A DNA stretch of 52,823 bases, taken from positions 1-52,823 of the forward strand of contig PUNC01000011.1 of NCBI GenBank assembly GCA_003551625.1, written 5' to 3'. This DNA comes from PVC group bacterium (lineage in GTDB: Bacteria > Auribacterota > Erginobacteria > Erginobacterales > PUNC01). Below are positions 8,080 to 16,283 of the stretch, in pieces. A program made the translations under genes and the position numbers. How positions within the stretch are numbered: position 1 is the stretch's first letter; the number at the start of each line of letters is the position of its first letter. A model generated the notes under the pieces. It did not search any database. It was not told where the DNA came from and worked only from the letters and a program-made list of their open reading frames with translations.

Positions 8080-8138
8080 TATGAATAATCCGGTTAATAT
8101 AACAGATACCGGGGCTCTTTTAACTCGGATTATTCATA
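8080..8138. promoter_or_regulatory. 13-bp inverted repeat flanking a promoter in the divergent AEP/DUF401 region
   Basis: TATGAATAATCCG at 8080-8092 is an exact reverse complement of 8126-8138, with a 33-bp centre. Within that centre, on the minus strand, TTAAAA (8118-8123) and TATATT (8096-8101) are spaced by 16 nt and form a plausible promoter for the DUF401 gene. Paired binding sites for a regulator around a promoter are one reading; a long hairpin is another. The rest of the region up to the AEP gene holds no clear sigma-70 promoter on the plus strand. Confidence 0.45.
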
Positions 8139-8195
8139 ACCAAGATCGGAAATAATCGCTCTTGTCTTTTGGCTCGCCCGGTTTCTCTTTGATTG

Positions 8196-9662
8196 ATGTT
8201 TAAATTCGACCCGGATTATGAAAACCCGGGTCCGGCGGAGTCTTTCAAGATGCTTTCACCCCAGCAATACTACCGCGATCCGGAGGTCAGGGAGAGGATC
8301 GCCGAATACTGCGGCGGGACCGCCCGGGAACCGGAACTGTGCACCTCGGAATACCTGGTCGGTTACGGGCAGGCACTGCTGGAAACCCCCGCGCCGGAAC
8401 CCTACGTTTCCACGCCCAAACAGGCCTTCGATTCCATCCTGGAACGAAGCCTGGACATCTTCCGATCGATCTGGGACCGGGTCCACCTGCTGGGGGTGCT
8501 CGACCTGGAATACTTCAACCTCGATCACCCGGGAACCGTCTATCTCGACCAGGAAGGGGTTTTCCGCCGCCTGGAACCGGTCTTTGAGGCGATCGGAAAG
8601 CTCTATCGGGATTACGGCCTCCAGCCCCTGACGGTGATGACCGGGCAGGGATATCATTTCTCCTTTCAGATCCAGTCCGGCACCGGCACCGATCTCGAGC
8701 TGCAGGCCATCGGCCGGCTGATCGATTCCCTGGAGGGAAAATACCGGACGGCCGCCAGCAAGCGGCACCGGCCGGTCTCGCTCCGCTACGGAAGGTCTTT
8801 TGACGGGATGGGAAAGGTGATGGAGTTTTTCGCTCACGAGATCATCCGGAAGGCTTCCGGCCTGACCGATCTGCCCCTGGTCATCACCGACGTGGCCGTC
8901 GGCGGCGGGAAGAGAGGGAGGGAGGCGATCTCCCTGGACCTTTCCTGCTTCGGCGACCCGGTCTATATGCGGGACGTCCGCTGCCCTTTCTCCACCCATC
9001 AGAAACACAAGATTCAGATTCACAAGGTCGGGGAAGAGATCTCCCGCGCCACCCCGGTCCAAGTGGCGGTCCCCCGGGGGCGGCTCGCCCTCAAAGAGGC
9101 CCTGGCGTTGAGAAGACACTTCCGCGACAGCTCGGAATACGCGCGGGACGTTTACTGTTTCATACCCGATTTCACCGTCAACTGGAAGAGGGTGATCAAC
9201 GCCTATCGCGGAAGCGAACTCGCCCGTTTCCACCGCTGGCTCGACGACGAATCCCAGGATCACTGGTCGGAATGGGACCGGACCTACCGCGCCTTCGACC
9301 CGGGGGTACTTCCTCCCTGCGCGCGGCTCCCCCTGGAAAACCCGAACGATCAACTTCTTAAACCGACCAACCTGCAGACGCTGACCCGCTGCCTGCTGGC
9401 CCTCGGCTGGCATCCGGTTCATATCGCCGGGCTGGTCCGCGCGAAATGGGAAGGCCCCCACGGCTGGCCGGAAGGACAATGGCGACATTTCGACGCCGGG
9501 TCGCGGTCGCTTTTTTACGTCCGCGTCTTCAGCGGGCTGATCGCGGCCGGCATCGACGAACAGGTGGACCAGAACTGCGTCTCCCAGCAGCAAAAAGGCT
9601 ACTGCCCTCAGCCGAACTGCGGCTTCAACCTGAGCCGTTTCCGCTGGGCGGGGAAATTTTAA
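8196..9662 (+). CDS. AEP-superfamily primase-like protein with PriL-type C-terminal Cys domain (copy 1)
   Basis: 488 residues from the ATG at 8196. A second ATG at 8250 has the better ribosome site (GGAG, 9 nt) and also fits the paralogue's N-terminus, so it may be the true start. Residue numbers here count from the codon at 8193. Motif I LDLEYFN gives D104 and E106, close to DLEFN of human PrimPol. Motif II TGQGYHF gives H155. Motif III SLDLS gives D249. It is followed by YMRDVRCPFSTHQKHK (R260, R263, S267, H269, K271), like the R...S.H.K element of PriS. The last 120 residues resemble the Fe-S domain of PriL: LPPC (C376), PTNLQTLTRCLLALGW, then C462-x8-C471-x4-C476. A single-chain PriS+PriL arrangement is inferred; activity is unproven. 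The next gene begins 6 bp later. Confidence 0.7.
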   Translation: MFKFDPDYENPGPAESFKMLSPQQYYRDPEVRERIAEYCGGTAREPELCTSEYLVGYGQALLETPAPEPYVSTPKQAFDSILERSLDIFRSIWDRVHLLGVLDLEYFNLDHPGTVYLDQEGVFRRLEPVFEAIGKLYRDYGLQPLTVMTGQGYHFSFQIQSGTGTDLELQAIGRLIDSLEGKYRTAASKRHRPVSLRYGRSFDGMGKVMEFFAHEIIRKASGLTDLPLVITDVAVGGGKRGREAISLDLSCFGDPVYMRDVRCPFSTHQKHKIQIHKVGEEISRATPVQVAVPRGRLALKEALALRRHFRDSSEYARDVYCFIPDFTVNWKRVINAYRGSELARFHRWLDDESQDHWSEWDRTYRAFDPGVLPPCARLPLENPNDQLLKPTNLQTLTRCLLALGWHPVHIAGLVRAKWEGPHGWPEGQWRHFDAGSRSLFYVRVFSGLIAAGIDEQVDQNCVSQQQKGYCPQPNCGFNLSRFRWAGKF

Positions 9663-9668
9663 TCGGTT

Positions 9669-11090
9669 ATGAAACAACGGACCATCACCGCGAAAGAGGA
9701 GGAATCGATCCGAGCCTATTACCGCCATCCCGGAGTCCGGGCCCGGGTGGAGGAGTTCTGCGGCGGCAAAGATTTCAGCTGCGAATACCTGGTCGGCTTC
9801 GGCCCCGGCCTTCTCCGCAGGGGATGGCGCCGGCCTCTCCGGCTGACGGTCGGAAGGACCGGGCTGACCGGGCTTATGGAGGAGGGGCTCGACCTCTTCC
9901 GCTCGGTCTGGGACACCTCTTCCACCCTGGCGGTCTGGGACGTGGAATACTTCAACCTGGACAGCTGGCGGGGTCTCTACCGGGACCAGGACGGCCATTT
10001 CGCGCTGATCGAGCCGGCCTGGCGCGCGATCACCTCGCTGCTGAACCGATACGGGGTCCGCTTCATCGACGACACTACGGCTTCAGGATATCATTTCGTC
10101 TCCCGAATTCCCTTCTCCTCTCCGGTTCACGCCCGCGTGGAATCGATCGGACGGATTGAAGAAAGCCTGGCCCGAAGGTACCGCGGGACCGCGGAAGGAG
10201 ACGAGAAGCGACGGCGGCCGGTCGGGGAAAGAGAGGCCCTTGGCTACAGCGGTATCGGCCGCCTGATGGAGTACCTCTGCCACCGGGTTATCGCCGAGGT
10301 TAACGGCGGCGACAGCCCGATCCCGGCTACGATTTCCGATACCGCCGGGGGCGGGAGCGGACGGGGACGGGAAGGAATAAACCTGGATATCACCCAATAC
10401 GCCGACCCGATCTATATGCGAACGATCCGGACCACGTTTTCCACCCACCAGAAGCACAAGGTCTACACCCGGCTGGTGGGGGAAGACACCGCGCGGGAGG
10501 TGGGGGTCTTCGCCGCCCTTCCCCGGGCGGGGCTCGACTATCGGGAACTGACCCGGTTCCGCCGGGACCTGTCCGCGGCGGCGGAATACTCCGGCCGGGT
10601 CGGCGGCTTCATCCCGGACGCCGCCGCCGGCTGGAAATCGGTCCTAGAAGATTATCTGGCCTCACCCCTCCATCGCTTTCACGCCGATTTCGACGAATAC
10701 CGTCCGGGACGCTCGGGTCGGCCGCCGGAGCTCGATCCCGCTTCGCTGCCCCCCTGCGTCGCCGCCGCGACCAAGAATCCCAACCCGGAGCTTCTCCGTC
10801 CCACCAATCTCCGCAATCTCTGCCGGGTCCTGATGCGGCGGAAATGGCATCCCCGCCGGATCGCCGACTACATCCGGGCGCGCTACGAGGAAGACCACGG
10901 TTGGGAGGTCGACTGGAACAAGTATCACCCGGAAGTCCGCGCCAACTTCTGGAGCCGGGTTTTCTGCGGTATGATCTCGACCGGACTCGACAGATTCGAA
11001 GATTTCAACTGCGACTCCCTGCAAGCCTCGGGATTCTGCCCGTCGCCCCGCTGCGGCTTCAGCTTGGCCGAATCGGGAGGCGGGGCTTGA
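9669..11090 (+). CDS. AEP-superfamily primase-like protein with PriL-type C-terminal Cys domain (copy 2)
   Basis: 473 residues, a divergent paralogue of the preceding gene along its whole length. Motif I VWDVEYFN (D91, E93), motif II TASGYHF (H142), motif III NLDIT (D240), then YMRTIRTTFSTHQKHK (R251, R254, S258, H260, K262). The C-terminal domain carries LPPC (C363), LRPTNLRNLCRVLMRRKWHP, and C448-x8-C457-x4-C462. The D-to-H spacing (51) and the last Cys spacings are identical in the two copies; PPC to the next Cys differs by one residue. All predicted catalytic positions are kept, so neither copy looks decayed. It was probably produced by an old tandem duplication and may form a heterodimer or divide labour with copy 1. 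The ATG at 9669 has only a weak ribosome site, which fits translational coupling. Alternative: a nucleotidyltransferase of the same fold with another substrate. Confidence 0.7.
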   Translation: MKQRTITAKEEESIRAYYRHPGVRARVEEFCGGKDFSCEYLVGFGPGLLRRGWRRPLRLTVGRTGLTGLMEEGLDLFRSVWDTSSTLAVWDVEYFNLDSWRGLYRDQDGHFALIEPAWRAITSLLNRYGVRFIDDTTASGYHFVSRIPFSSPVHARVESIGRIEESLARRYRGTAEGDEKRRRPVGEREALGYSGIGRLMEYLCHRVIAEVNGGDSPIPATISDTAGGGSGRGREGINLDITQYADPIYMRTIRTTFSTHQKHKVYTRLVGEDTAREVGVFAALPRAGLDYRELTRFRRDLSAAAEYSGRVGGFIPDAAAGWKSVLEDYLASPLHRFHADFDEYRPGRSGRPPELDPASLPPCVAAATKNPNPELLRPTNLRNLCRVLMRRKWHPRRIADYIRARYEEDHGWEVDWNKYHPEVRANFWSRVFCGMISTGLDRFEDFNCDSLQASGFCPSPRCGFSLAESGGGA

Positions 11091-11136
11091 GCCGGGATGC
11101 CGCCGCGACGAGAAGTTGAAGCCGCAGGAGACAAAA

Positions 11137-12264
11137 ATGCCTCCACGGAGAAAGATCCGCCTTCGAAGGATCGTCTCCGGGATGGTGATCCTGGCCTGGG
11201 CCGGGATCTTCTACCTCCAGTTCGAGAGGTCCTTTATCGGGGCTCTCGCCCAGAATTTAAGCCCATCGTTTCTTTTCTCGTTCCTGCGGCACCAGCTCTT
11301 CTGGATGGCCTGGCTGACCTTTCCCCTCCTGGTTCTCGCCTGGAAACGCGGGCGATACTTCTGCTGGAAGCTCTGCCCGGTGGGATTGGTTCAGGATTTT
11401 CTCCCCGCGGCGGGAAGATCCAAGCTCACTTCCTTCAACCGCGCTCTCTTGATCTTCCTGGCCGGTTTCAGCCTCTTCAGCCTCAACCTGGCCGCTTTCC
11501 TCGATCCCCTGGTATCGTTCAATCGCGCCGTGGCGGCCACGGCCCTGCGGGCGGGTTTCGCGGTCACCTTCCTCCTCCCCCTGGCGCTGATCTTCGCCGC
11601 CAGCCTCTGGCGCCGGCGGTGGTGGTGCTTCAAGCTCTGCCCCCTGGGAGCGATCGTCGACTGGACCTATCAGAGACGACGGCAGCGGAATGACGAGCCG
11701 GATATCGGCCGCCGGCGGATGCTGCTGCTGCTGGGCGGCGGGATGGCGGCCGGCGTGGCCCGCAAGGCCCTCTTCCCGCTGCTCCCGCCCCCCGCTCCCC
11801 GCCTCATCCGACCTCCCGGGGCGAGGCCGGAGAGCGGTTTCCTCGACCGCTGTATCCGCTGCGGGAGCTGCCTGGCGATCTGCCCGACCGGCGGCCTCCA
11901 GCCCAGCCTCGCCGAAAGCGGTTGGAGCGGCATCTTCACCCCCCGCCTGGTCCCGCGGATCGGGGAGTGCGCCGCCGACTGCAACCGCTGCGGCCAGTCC
12001 TGCCCCACCCAGGCGATCCGTTACCTGCCGATGGCGAAGAAGTGGAACTTCAAGATGGGCTCGGCCCGGATCGACCAGGAGACCTGCATCCGCTGTATGC
12101 TATGCGTGAGGAGCTGCCCCTACGACGCGATCGAAGCCAGAGGCGGGGCGGCGCGAATGATCGACGAGTTCTGCCGCGGCTGCGGTCTGTGCGAAAAGGT
12201 CTGCCCGGTCGGTCCGGTCGCGGCGATCCGGGTCTTCAACGACGGGGCGGGAAAGTTTATTTAG
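11137..12264 (+). CDS. NapH/MauN-like membrane polyferredoxin
   Basis: 375 residues from ATG 11137 (SD GCAGGAG); an in-frame TTG at 11116 is less likely. The N-terminal half has membrane helices interrupted by two CxxxCP motifs, FCWKLCPVG and WCFKLCPLG, as in NapH/MauN/NosR-type quinol-to-periplasm electron carriers. The C-terminal half carries ferredoxin-type clusters: CIRCGSCLAICP, then C-A-A-D-CNRCGQSCP, CIRCMLCVRSCP and CRGCGLCEKVCP, enough for about four [4Fe-4S] clusters. Expected role: membrane electron transfer to an unidentified oxidoreductase; no nap, nos or mau gene is in the window. It lies 46 bp behind the AEP pair on the same strand, so co-transcription is possible but may be coincidental. 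It converges on the next gene. Confidence 0.85.
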   Translation: MPPRRKIRLRRIVSGMVILAWAGIFYLQFERSFIGALAQNLSPSFLFSFLRHQLFWMAWLTFPLLVLAWKRGRYFCWKLCPVGLVQDFLPAAGRSKLTSFNRALLIFLAGFSLFSLNLAAFLDPLVSFNRAVAATALRAGFAVTFLLPLALIFAASLWRRRWWCFKLCPLGAIVDWTYQRRRQRNDEPDIGRRRMLLLLGGGMAAGVARKALFPLLPPPAPRLIRPPGARPESGFLDRCIRCGSCLAICPTGGLQPSLAESGWSGIFTPRLVPRIGECAADCNRCGQSCPTQAIRYLPMAKKWNFKMGSARIDQETCIRCMLCVRSCPYDAIEARGGAARMIDEFCRGCGLCEKVCPVGPVAAIRVFNDGAGKFI

Positions 12265-12288
12265 CTCGGTTTTACCCCCCGCGACCGT

Positions 12289-14262
12289 TTATGGAAAACG
12301 GTAAACGACGGAACGGTCGAAGATCCGCTCGCGCTCCAGAAGATGCGAAAACTCCTCCTTTAGAAGCTGATGGCGGGGATCGAGCGGGATCTCCTCCGGC
12401 CAACGGTGATGAATGATCAGATACCGGGGGCCCAGCTCGCGGATGTAGGCGATCGACTCTTCCGATGGGAACTCGTGGATGACCGACTGGTAGAGGCGGT
12501 TGTAAGCGTCCGGGAAGTAACCGCCGTACCCGTTGACCAGATTCTTCCAATGGTAGGTCGAGAAGTACATATAACGGGTCTCGGTGTGGACGGTCCGCGG
12601 GGATCGGGGCAGCGGAAGCTCGAGAATGGCGAAATCGTCTTCTTCTTCCGCCAGCCAGCGGTACACCTCCGGGATATCGTCTCCGGTCGGCATCGGGGCC
12701 AGGGAGATCCGGGCCCTCGATTCCCCCAGGAGCGCGGCCGAGACCGCGGCCAGCAATATGAACTTTACTCCCGGAGAGGAGATCTTCTTCCACCCGGCCG
12801 CGATTGAACGGGCCGACATCAGGGAAAGGCCCAGCGCCACCATAATCACCGCCCGGGCGGGGACCCGCAACCCCTGGAAACCCGGGAAGTGATCGTAGAG
12901 CCATTGGTAGGGGCCGGCCCCGAGCGGCCGGCCGTTCACGCGGATCAACGGACCGAGGGTGAAGAGAAAGGCCAGGACGATCATCAGCGAATAAAAGCGG
13001 GAGGCGAAGGCCCGGCCATCGACCGGGGCCGGGATCGAGGCCAACCGGCGAAACCCGCCGGTCAGCCAGGAACGGACCAGGAGCAGGAGAGCCGTTATCC
13101 AGAGCGGGCGGCTCAGGGTGGTGGCCCGTAAACGCACCCCTGCTACCGTGGTGTTCAACCCGCCGCCGGCGGCGATCCAGACCAAGACGGCGCCGGACAG
13201 AACCGCGCCCGCGGTGACGGCGATTACCAATCCCCGCCCCAGGCGGGGGCGCGACTCCAAGGGGAGGCGGCCGCTCTCCCGTTTCCGGTGATTCCCCGCT
13301 TCCAGGATCACGCCGGCGGCGGCCAGGAGGACGGCGATCAACCCCGGGAAGAGATTGGATTCGTGCAGATACCGCCCCCCCGGATCGCGATCGACCGGCA
13401 GGAAATTCGACCAGAATTTCAGCCGACCGTTGATCCGGAGATAACTGACGACATCGGCGCTGTAGTAGATCGCCTCCCCCACCGGGCGCTCGAACCCCTT
13501 CTCGCTTCTCACGCGGAGATAAGCCTGGGCCGCCGGAGCGATCAACGCCGCCCCCAGCAATGCCGAGACCAGCAGCCCGCGCGCGAAATATAAGCTGGAG
13601 ACGCCGCGGCGCAAGTTTCGGGCCAGCGCCAGCAAGACGAAGAGTCCGCCGAAGAAAGCCAGGTAGATCCCGTAATACCCGCAGGAGAGAAACTGCAGGG
13701 CGAAGCACAACCCCAACATCACCCCGTCTTTCCATCCTCCTCCGTCAACCAACCGGTGCAGAAAAAGAAAGGCCAGGGGAATCCAGCCGGCGGCCTGGAG
13801 CTGGAGCGCGCTCAGATGTCCGAAACGCCAGGGGAAAAACGCGAAGATCAGCCCGGCGCAGAAGGCCGCCGGCCGGCAACCGGTCAGGCGGCGGGCCAGA
13901 AAATAGGCGCCGGCGGCCGACAGAAACAGACTGATCATAAAAGCGACGTTGTAGCTGAGGAGGGGGTTTCGCCAGAAGTGGATAACCGGCAAAACCAGCA
14001 CCGTCACGCCGAGAAGATTCTCGGAATAGGCCAGGGTGTAACGGTGAGGATAGAAGATGTTGGCGTGGAAGAGCCCGCCCGGATCGCCGGACAGAATCTT
14101 GTGGCCGTTCCAGGCCAGGATCCAGGAGCAGAGCAGGGAATCGCCGTGATCGCCGATGACGGCTCCGGTCATCTGAAGCGGGGCCGGCCAGACCATCGCC
14201 GTCGCCAGGATCAAGAACAGAAAAAGTTCCGGAAAGCCGGTCCTTCCAAGCAGGGACTTCAT
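12289..14262 (-). CDS. polytopic membrane protein, GT-C glycosyltransferase-like
   Basis: 657 residues with about a dozen membrane helices. The first extracytoplasmic loop contains GDHGDSLLCSWILAW and later HANIFYPHRYTLAYSENLLG, a layout often seen in large uncharacterised GT-C-like or YfhO-like membrane proteins of bacteria. An acidic loop of this kind (D38, D41) is where GT-C enzymes bind metal and the polyprenyl-phosphate sugar. The C-terminal 150 residues are soluble (EVYRWLAEEEDDFAILELPLP, then YMYFSTYHWKNLVNGYGGY). A sugar or lipid transfer in envelope glycan assembly is inference; I do not recognise a named family. It follows the beta-barrel gene by 10 bp on the same strand. Confidence 0.6.
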   Translation of the reverse strand: MKSLLGRTGFPELFLFLILATAMVWPAPLQMTGAVIGDHGDSLLCSWILAWNGHKILSGDPGGLFHANIFYPHRYTLAYSENLLGVTVLVLPVIHFWRNPLLSYNVAFMISLFLSAAGAYFLARRLTGCRPAAFCAGLIFAFFPWRFGHLSALQLQAAGWIPLAFLFLHRLVDGGGWKDGVMLGLCFALQFLSCGYYGIYLAFFGGLFVLLALARNLRRGVSSLYFARGLLVSALLGAALIAPAAQAYLRVRSEKGFERPVGEAIYYSADVVSYLRINGRLKFWSNFLPVDRDPGGRYLHESNLFPGLIAVLLAAAGVILEAGNHRKRESGRLPLESRPRLGRGLVIAVTAGAVLSGAVLVWIAAGGGLNTTVAGVRLRATTLSRPLWITALLLLVRSWLTGGFRRLASIPAPVDGRAFASRFYSLMIVLAFLFTLGPLIRVNGRPLGAGPYQWLYDHFPGFQGLRVPARAVIMVALGLSLMSARSIAAGWKKISSPGVKFILLAAVSAALLGESRARISLAPMPTGDDIPEVYRWLAEEEDDFAILELPLPRSPRTVHTETRYMYFSTYHWKNLVNGYGGYFPDAYNRLYQSVIHEFPSEESIAYIRELGPRYLIIHHRWPEEIPLDPRHQLLKEEFSHLLERERIFDRSVVYRFP

Positions 14263-14272
14263 CGCGTTTATC

Positions 14273-15343
14273 TCAGAAACGCAGACCGATGAAGCCCGTG
14301 ATCGATTCCAGCTTGAAATCGATCTCCTTGTCGAACTTTTCCCGCATCTCTTCGATCTCCTCCGGGGTGCGCTCCTTGGCTTTAGCCTCCGCCTCGGCTT
14401 CCATCCTCTGCCATCTCGCGCCGAAAAACAGCTCGGTCCGCGCCGAAATGGGGAATTCCAGAAGAAGTTCCAGTCCGAAACGGTCGAAATCGACCTTGAG
14501 ATCTTTGTGATGGCGGATCCGGAAGGGAATATGCCGGGTGTCCCCCCGGTAGTGCAGGAAATGCCACCCGCCCCGGCCGGCCAGCCTCAAACCGCCGGGC
14601 GGGCCGACGACGAGCTCGAAACCCAGACCGGGAGCGGGCATCCCCAGCCCGCTCCAGCCCGAAGTCCGGCCGCCGATCACGTATTCGCGAGGAGGGTTTT
14701 CATAGGTCGTGGTGCCGCGGGGCTCACCGGCGTCGAGATCGTAATGCCCGGCGAAACCGGTCGCCAGCAGTCCCACCCAGGGGGCCAGCTCAAAGAAGCC
14801 ATCTCTCCTCAGGGAGAAGGGCGTCAGCTCCAGCGAGAGATCGACCATAAAACCGTCGATATCGGCGGTAAACGGATCGCCTTCGGGTATCTTCATATAT
14901 TCGTACCGCTCTCCCTCATACTCGATCTCATCCGCGATACCGATATAGTAGTCGCGCAGGGCCACGGCGCGGGCGGAGGGGTTAAAGTAAAGAACCCCCA
15001 GCCCCAGCCGGAAGAGGCGGCCCCTCCAGTCCAGCTCGGCTCCGGCCGCAGCCATCCGTCTGTCAAATCCCATATCGCTGAGTCGGTAATCCTCGCCCTC
15101 CGCCTCCCTTCCGATCAACTCGTAGTAAGGACGGGTGGTCTCCTTCACCCCGCCGTCGATATCCAGCAGACCGCCCGCCAGAGCCCGAAAACTCCAGCCG
15201 GTGGGGGCGTCGGGCGACCGGCCCCAGCCGACGGCGCCGACGGCGGGAGCAACCGGGAGAAAGCAAGCGGTGGCGACAACCCAGAGGAATAAACGCCGGG
15301 CGGTGACGAACGGCGGCCGAAACGGCATCGCGGGTCGGTTCAT
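14273..15343 (-). CDS. outer-membrane beta-barrel protein
   Basis: 356 residues. I place the start at the ATG at 15343, which overlaps the lpxH stop by ATGA; the frame runs about 170 bp further upstream but only inside lpxH. A signal peptide is clear (RLFLWVVATACFLPVAPAVGA). The mature part alternates amphipathic strands such as LFRLGLGVLYFNP, GFFELAPWVGLLATGF, LRLAGRGGWHFLHY and TELFFGARWQRMEAEAEA, and ends with GFIGLRF; a C-terminal aromatic residue is typical of outer-membrane proteins. A Glu/Lys-rich turn near 315-340 may be an extracellular or periplasmic loop. The exact function is unknown. Coupling to lipid A synthesis suggests an envelope role. Confidence 0.7.
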   Translation of the reverse strand: MNRPAMPFRPPFVTARRLFLWVVATACFLPVAPAVGAVGWGRSPDAPTGWSFRALAGGLLDIDGGVKETTRPYYELIGREAEGEDYRLSDMGFDRRMAAAGAELDWRGRLFRLGLGVLYFNPSARAVALRDYYIGIADEIEYEGERYEYMKIPEGDPFTADIDGFMVDLSLELTPFSLRRDGFFELAPWVGLLATGFAGHYDLDAGEPRGTTTYENPPREYVIGGRTSGWSGLGMPAPGLGFELVVGPPGGLRLAGRGGWHFLHYRGDTRHIPFRIRHHKDLKVDFDRFGLELLLEFPISARTELFFGARWQRMEAEAEAKAKERTPEEIEEMREKFDKEIDFKLESITGFIGLRF

Positions 15344-16101
15344 TTCAATTCTTCGTCCTCCCGGCCGGGCAGGTGACGCCAGAGGCTGATCCGACCACTC
15401 TCGAGCAGCGCGTAGGAATACCCGCTCAGCCAGCCGCCGGGATTGCAGTAAACCCCTTCCGGATAACTGACCAGATCGGGACGATGGGTGTGCCCGAAGA
15501 TGACGATCTCGCATCCCGGCCCCAGCCGGCTCCGCGCCGCCCGGCGATACTCTTCAAGCTGGCCGGCGGTGACGTTGAACTCCCCCCTCTTCCGGCTCAG
15601 GGTTGAGACCCACTCGGCCAGGGCAACCCCGAGGTCGGGATGTAGAAGCCGGTAGGCGGCCCGGCAGAGCGGATTGTGCGCCGCCCTCCGGAATAGGCGG
15701 CCGAACCGGTCCCGCCTCAAGACTCCGTCGCCGTGTTCCACCAGAACCCGGGCGCCGGCGATTTCGAGCAAGGCCCGGCCGGGATAAACTTGAAGCCCCA
15801 ACTTCCGAAGAAAACCGTCGGCCCCGAAATCGTGGTTCCCGGCGAAAAAGTGTACCTCGACGCCGGCGTCGACCAGCGAGCGCAGCCGGTGGAGAATGCC
15901 GAAATAATCGGCGCGGATCGCCCGGCGGTATTCGATCCAAAAATCGAAGAAGTCTCCGGCGATCACCAGCCAACGGGCCCGGCGGGATATCCCGTCCAGA
16001 AAAGAGTCCAGGATCTTCTCGCGCCCCTCGCCGCCGGGGAAAGAGAGCCCGAGATGGGCGTCGGCGATGATGTAGGCCCGGTCTTTGAGGTTTTTCGTCA
16101 T
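15340..16101 (-). CDS. lpxH: UDP-2,3-diacylglucosamine diphosphatase-like phosphoesterase (LpxH type)
   Basis: 253 residues, calcineurin-like metallophosphoesterase. All five family motifs are visible in order: IADAHLGL, GDFFDFW, GNHDFG, VEHGDGV and FGHTHRPD. The FDFWIEYRRAI stretch after the second motif is typical of the LpxH/LpxH2 branch, which removes UMP from UDP-2,3-diacylglucosamine at the inner face of the membrane in lipid A synthesis. If correct, the organism makes lipopolysaccharide. No other lpx genes are nearby. Alternative: a related phosphoesterase of different substrate. The Shine-Dalgarno site is weak (AGAGCAAA). Confidence 0.8.
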   Translation of the reverse strand: MTKNLKDRAYIIADAHLGLSFPGGEGREKILDSFLDGISRRARWLVIAGDFFDFWIEYRRAIRADYFGILHRLRSLVDAGVEVHFFAGNHDFGADGFLRKLGLQVYPGRALLEIAGARVLVEHGDGVLRRDRFGRLFRRAAHNPLCRAAYRLLHPDLGVALAEWVSTLSRKRGEFNVTAGQLEEYRRAARSRLGPGCEIVIFGHTHRPDLVSYPEGVYCNPGGWLSGYSYALLESGRISLWRHLPGREDEELK

Positions 16102-16173
16102 TTTGCTCTCTTAAGCGGACGATAAGGTTTGCGGGTTCAAGATTTCAATTCCATCGAAATCGGGATCGAAATC

Positions 16174-16228
16174 GTCATTGCGAGGAGCCCCGCCAAAGGC
16201 GGGATAAACTCCGCGACGAAGCAATCTC
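16174..16228. repeat. intergenic GTCATTGCGAGGAGC...GCAATCTC repeat
   Basis: A 55-bp element with outer inverted arms ATTGC (16177-16181) and GCAAT (16221-16225) and an inner hairpin CCCGCC-AAA-GGCGGG (16189-16203). This sequence type recurs in intergenic regions of many unrelated bacterial genomes and behaves like a REP/MITE-like palindrome. Only one copy is visible in the window. The rest of the 182-bp gap (16102-16283) shows nothing else; the sequence before it is locally AT-rich and repetitive (ATCGAAATCGGGATCGAAATC). Confidence 0.6.
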
Positions 16229-16283
16229 AACTTTCCCAGACCGGTTCGTCTTTTTATCCCATTCAATATACACCCGATCGCCC

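Noticed and set aside
8256-9998. 580-residue open frame on the minus strand across the AEP-like genes
   Set aside because: It is a shadow of the plus-strand frames in high-GC DNA. The plus-strand products carry conserved motifs in two paralogues; the minus product has none.
8065-12264. Mobile element or CRISPR-associated primase locus
   Set aside because: No integrase, transposase, Cas protein, repeat array or plasmid replication gene is nearby, and base composition resembles the neighbours.
12272-13735. 487-residue minus-strand frame inside the GT-C-like gene
   Set aside because: Shifted-frame shadow, very rich in Arg, Gly and Pro; the other frame has regular membrane helices.
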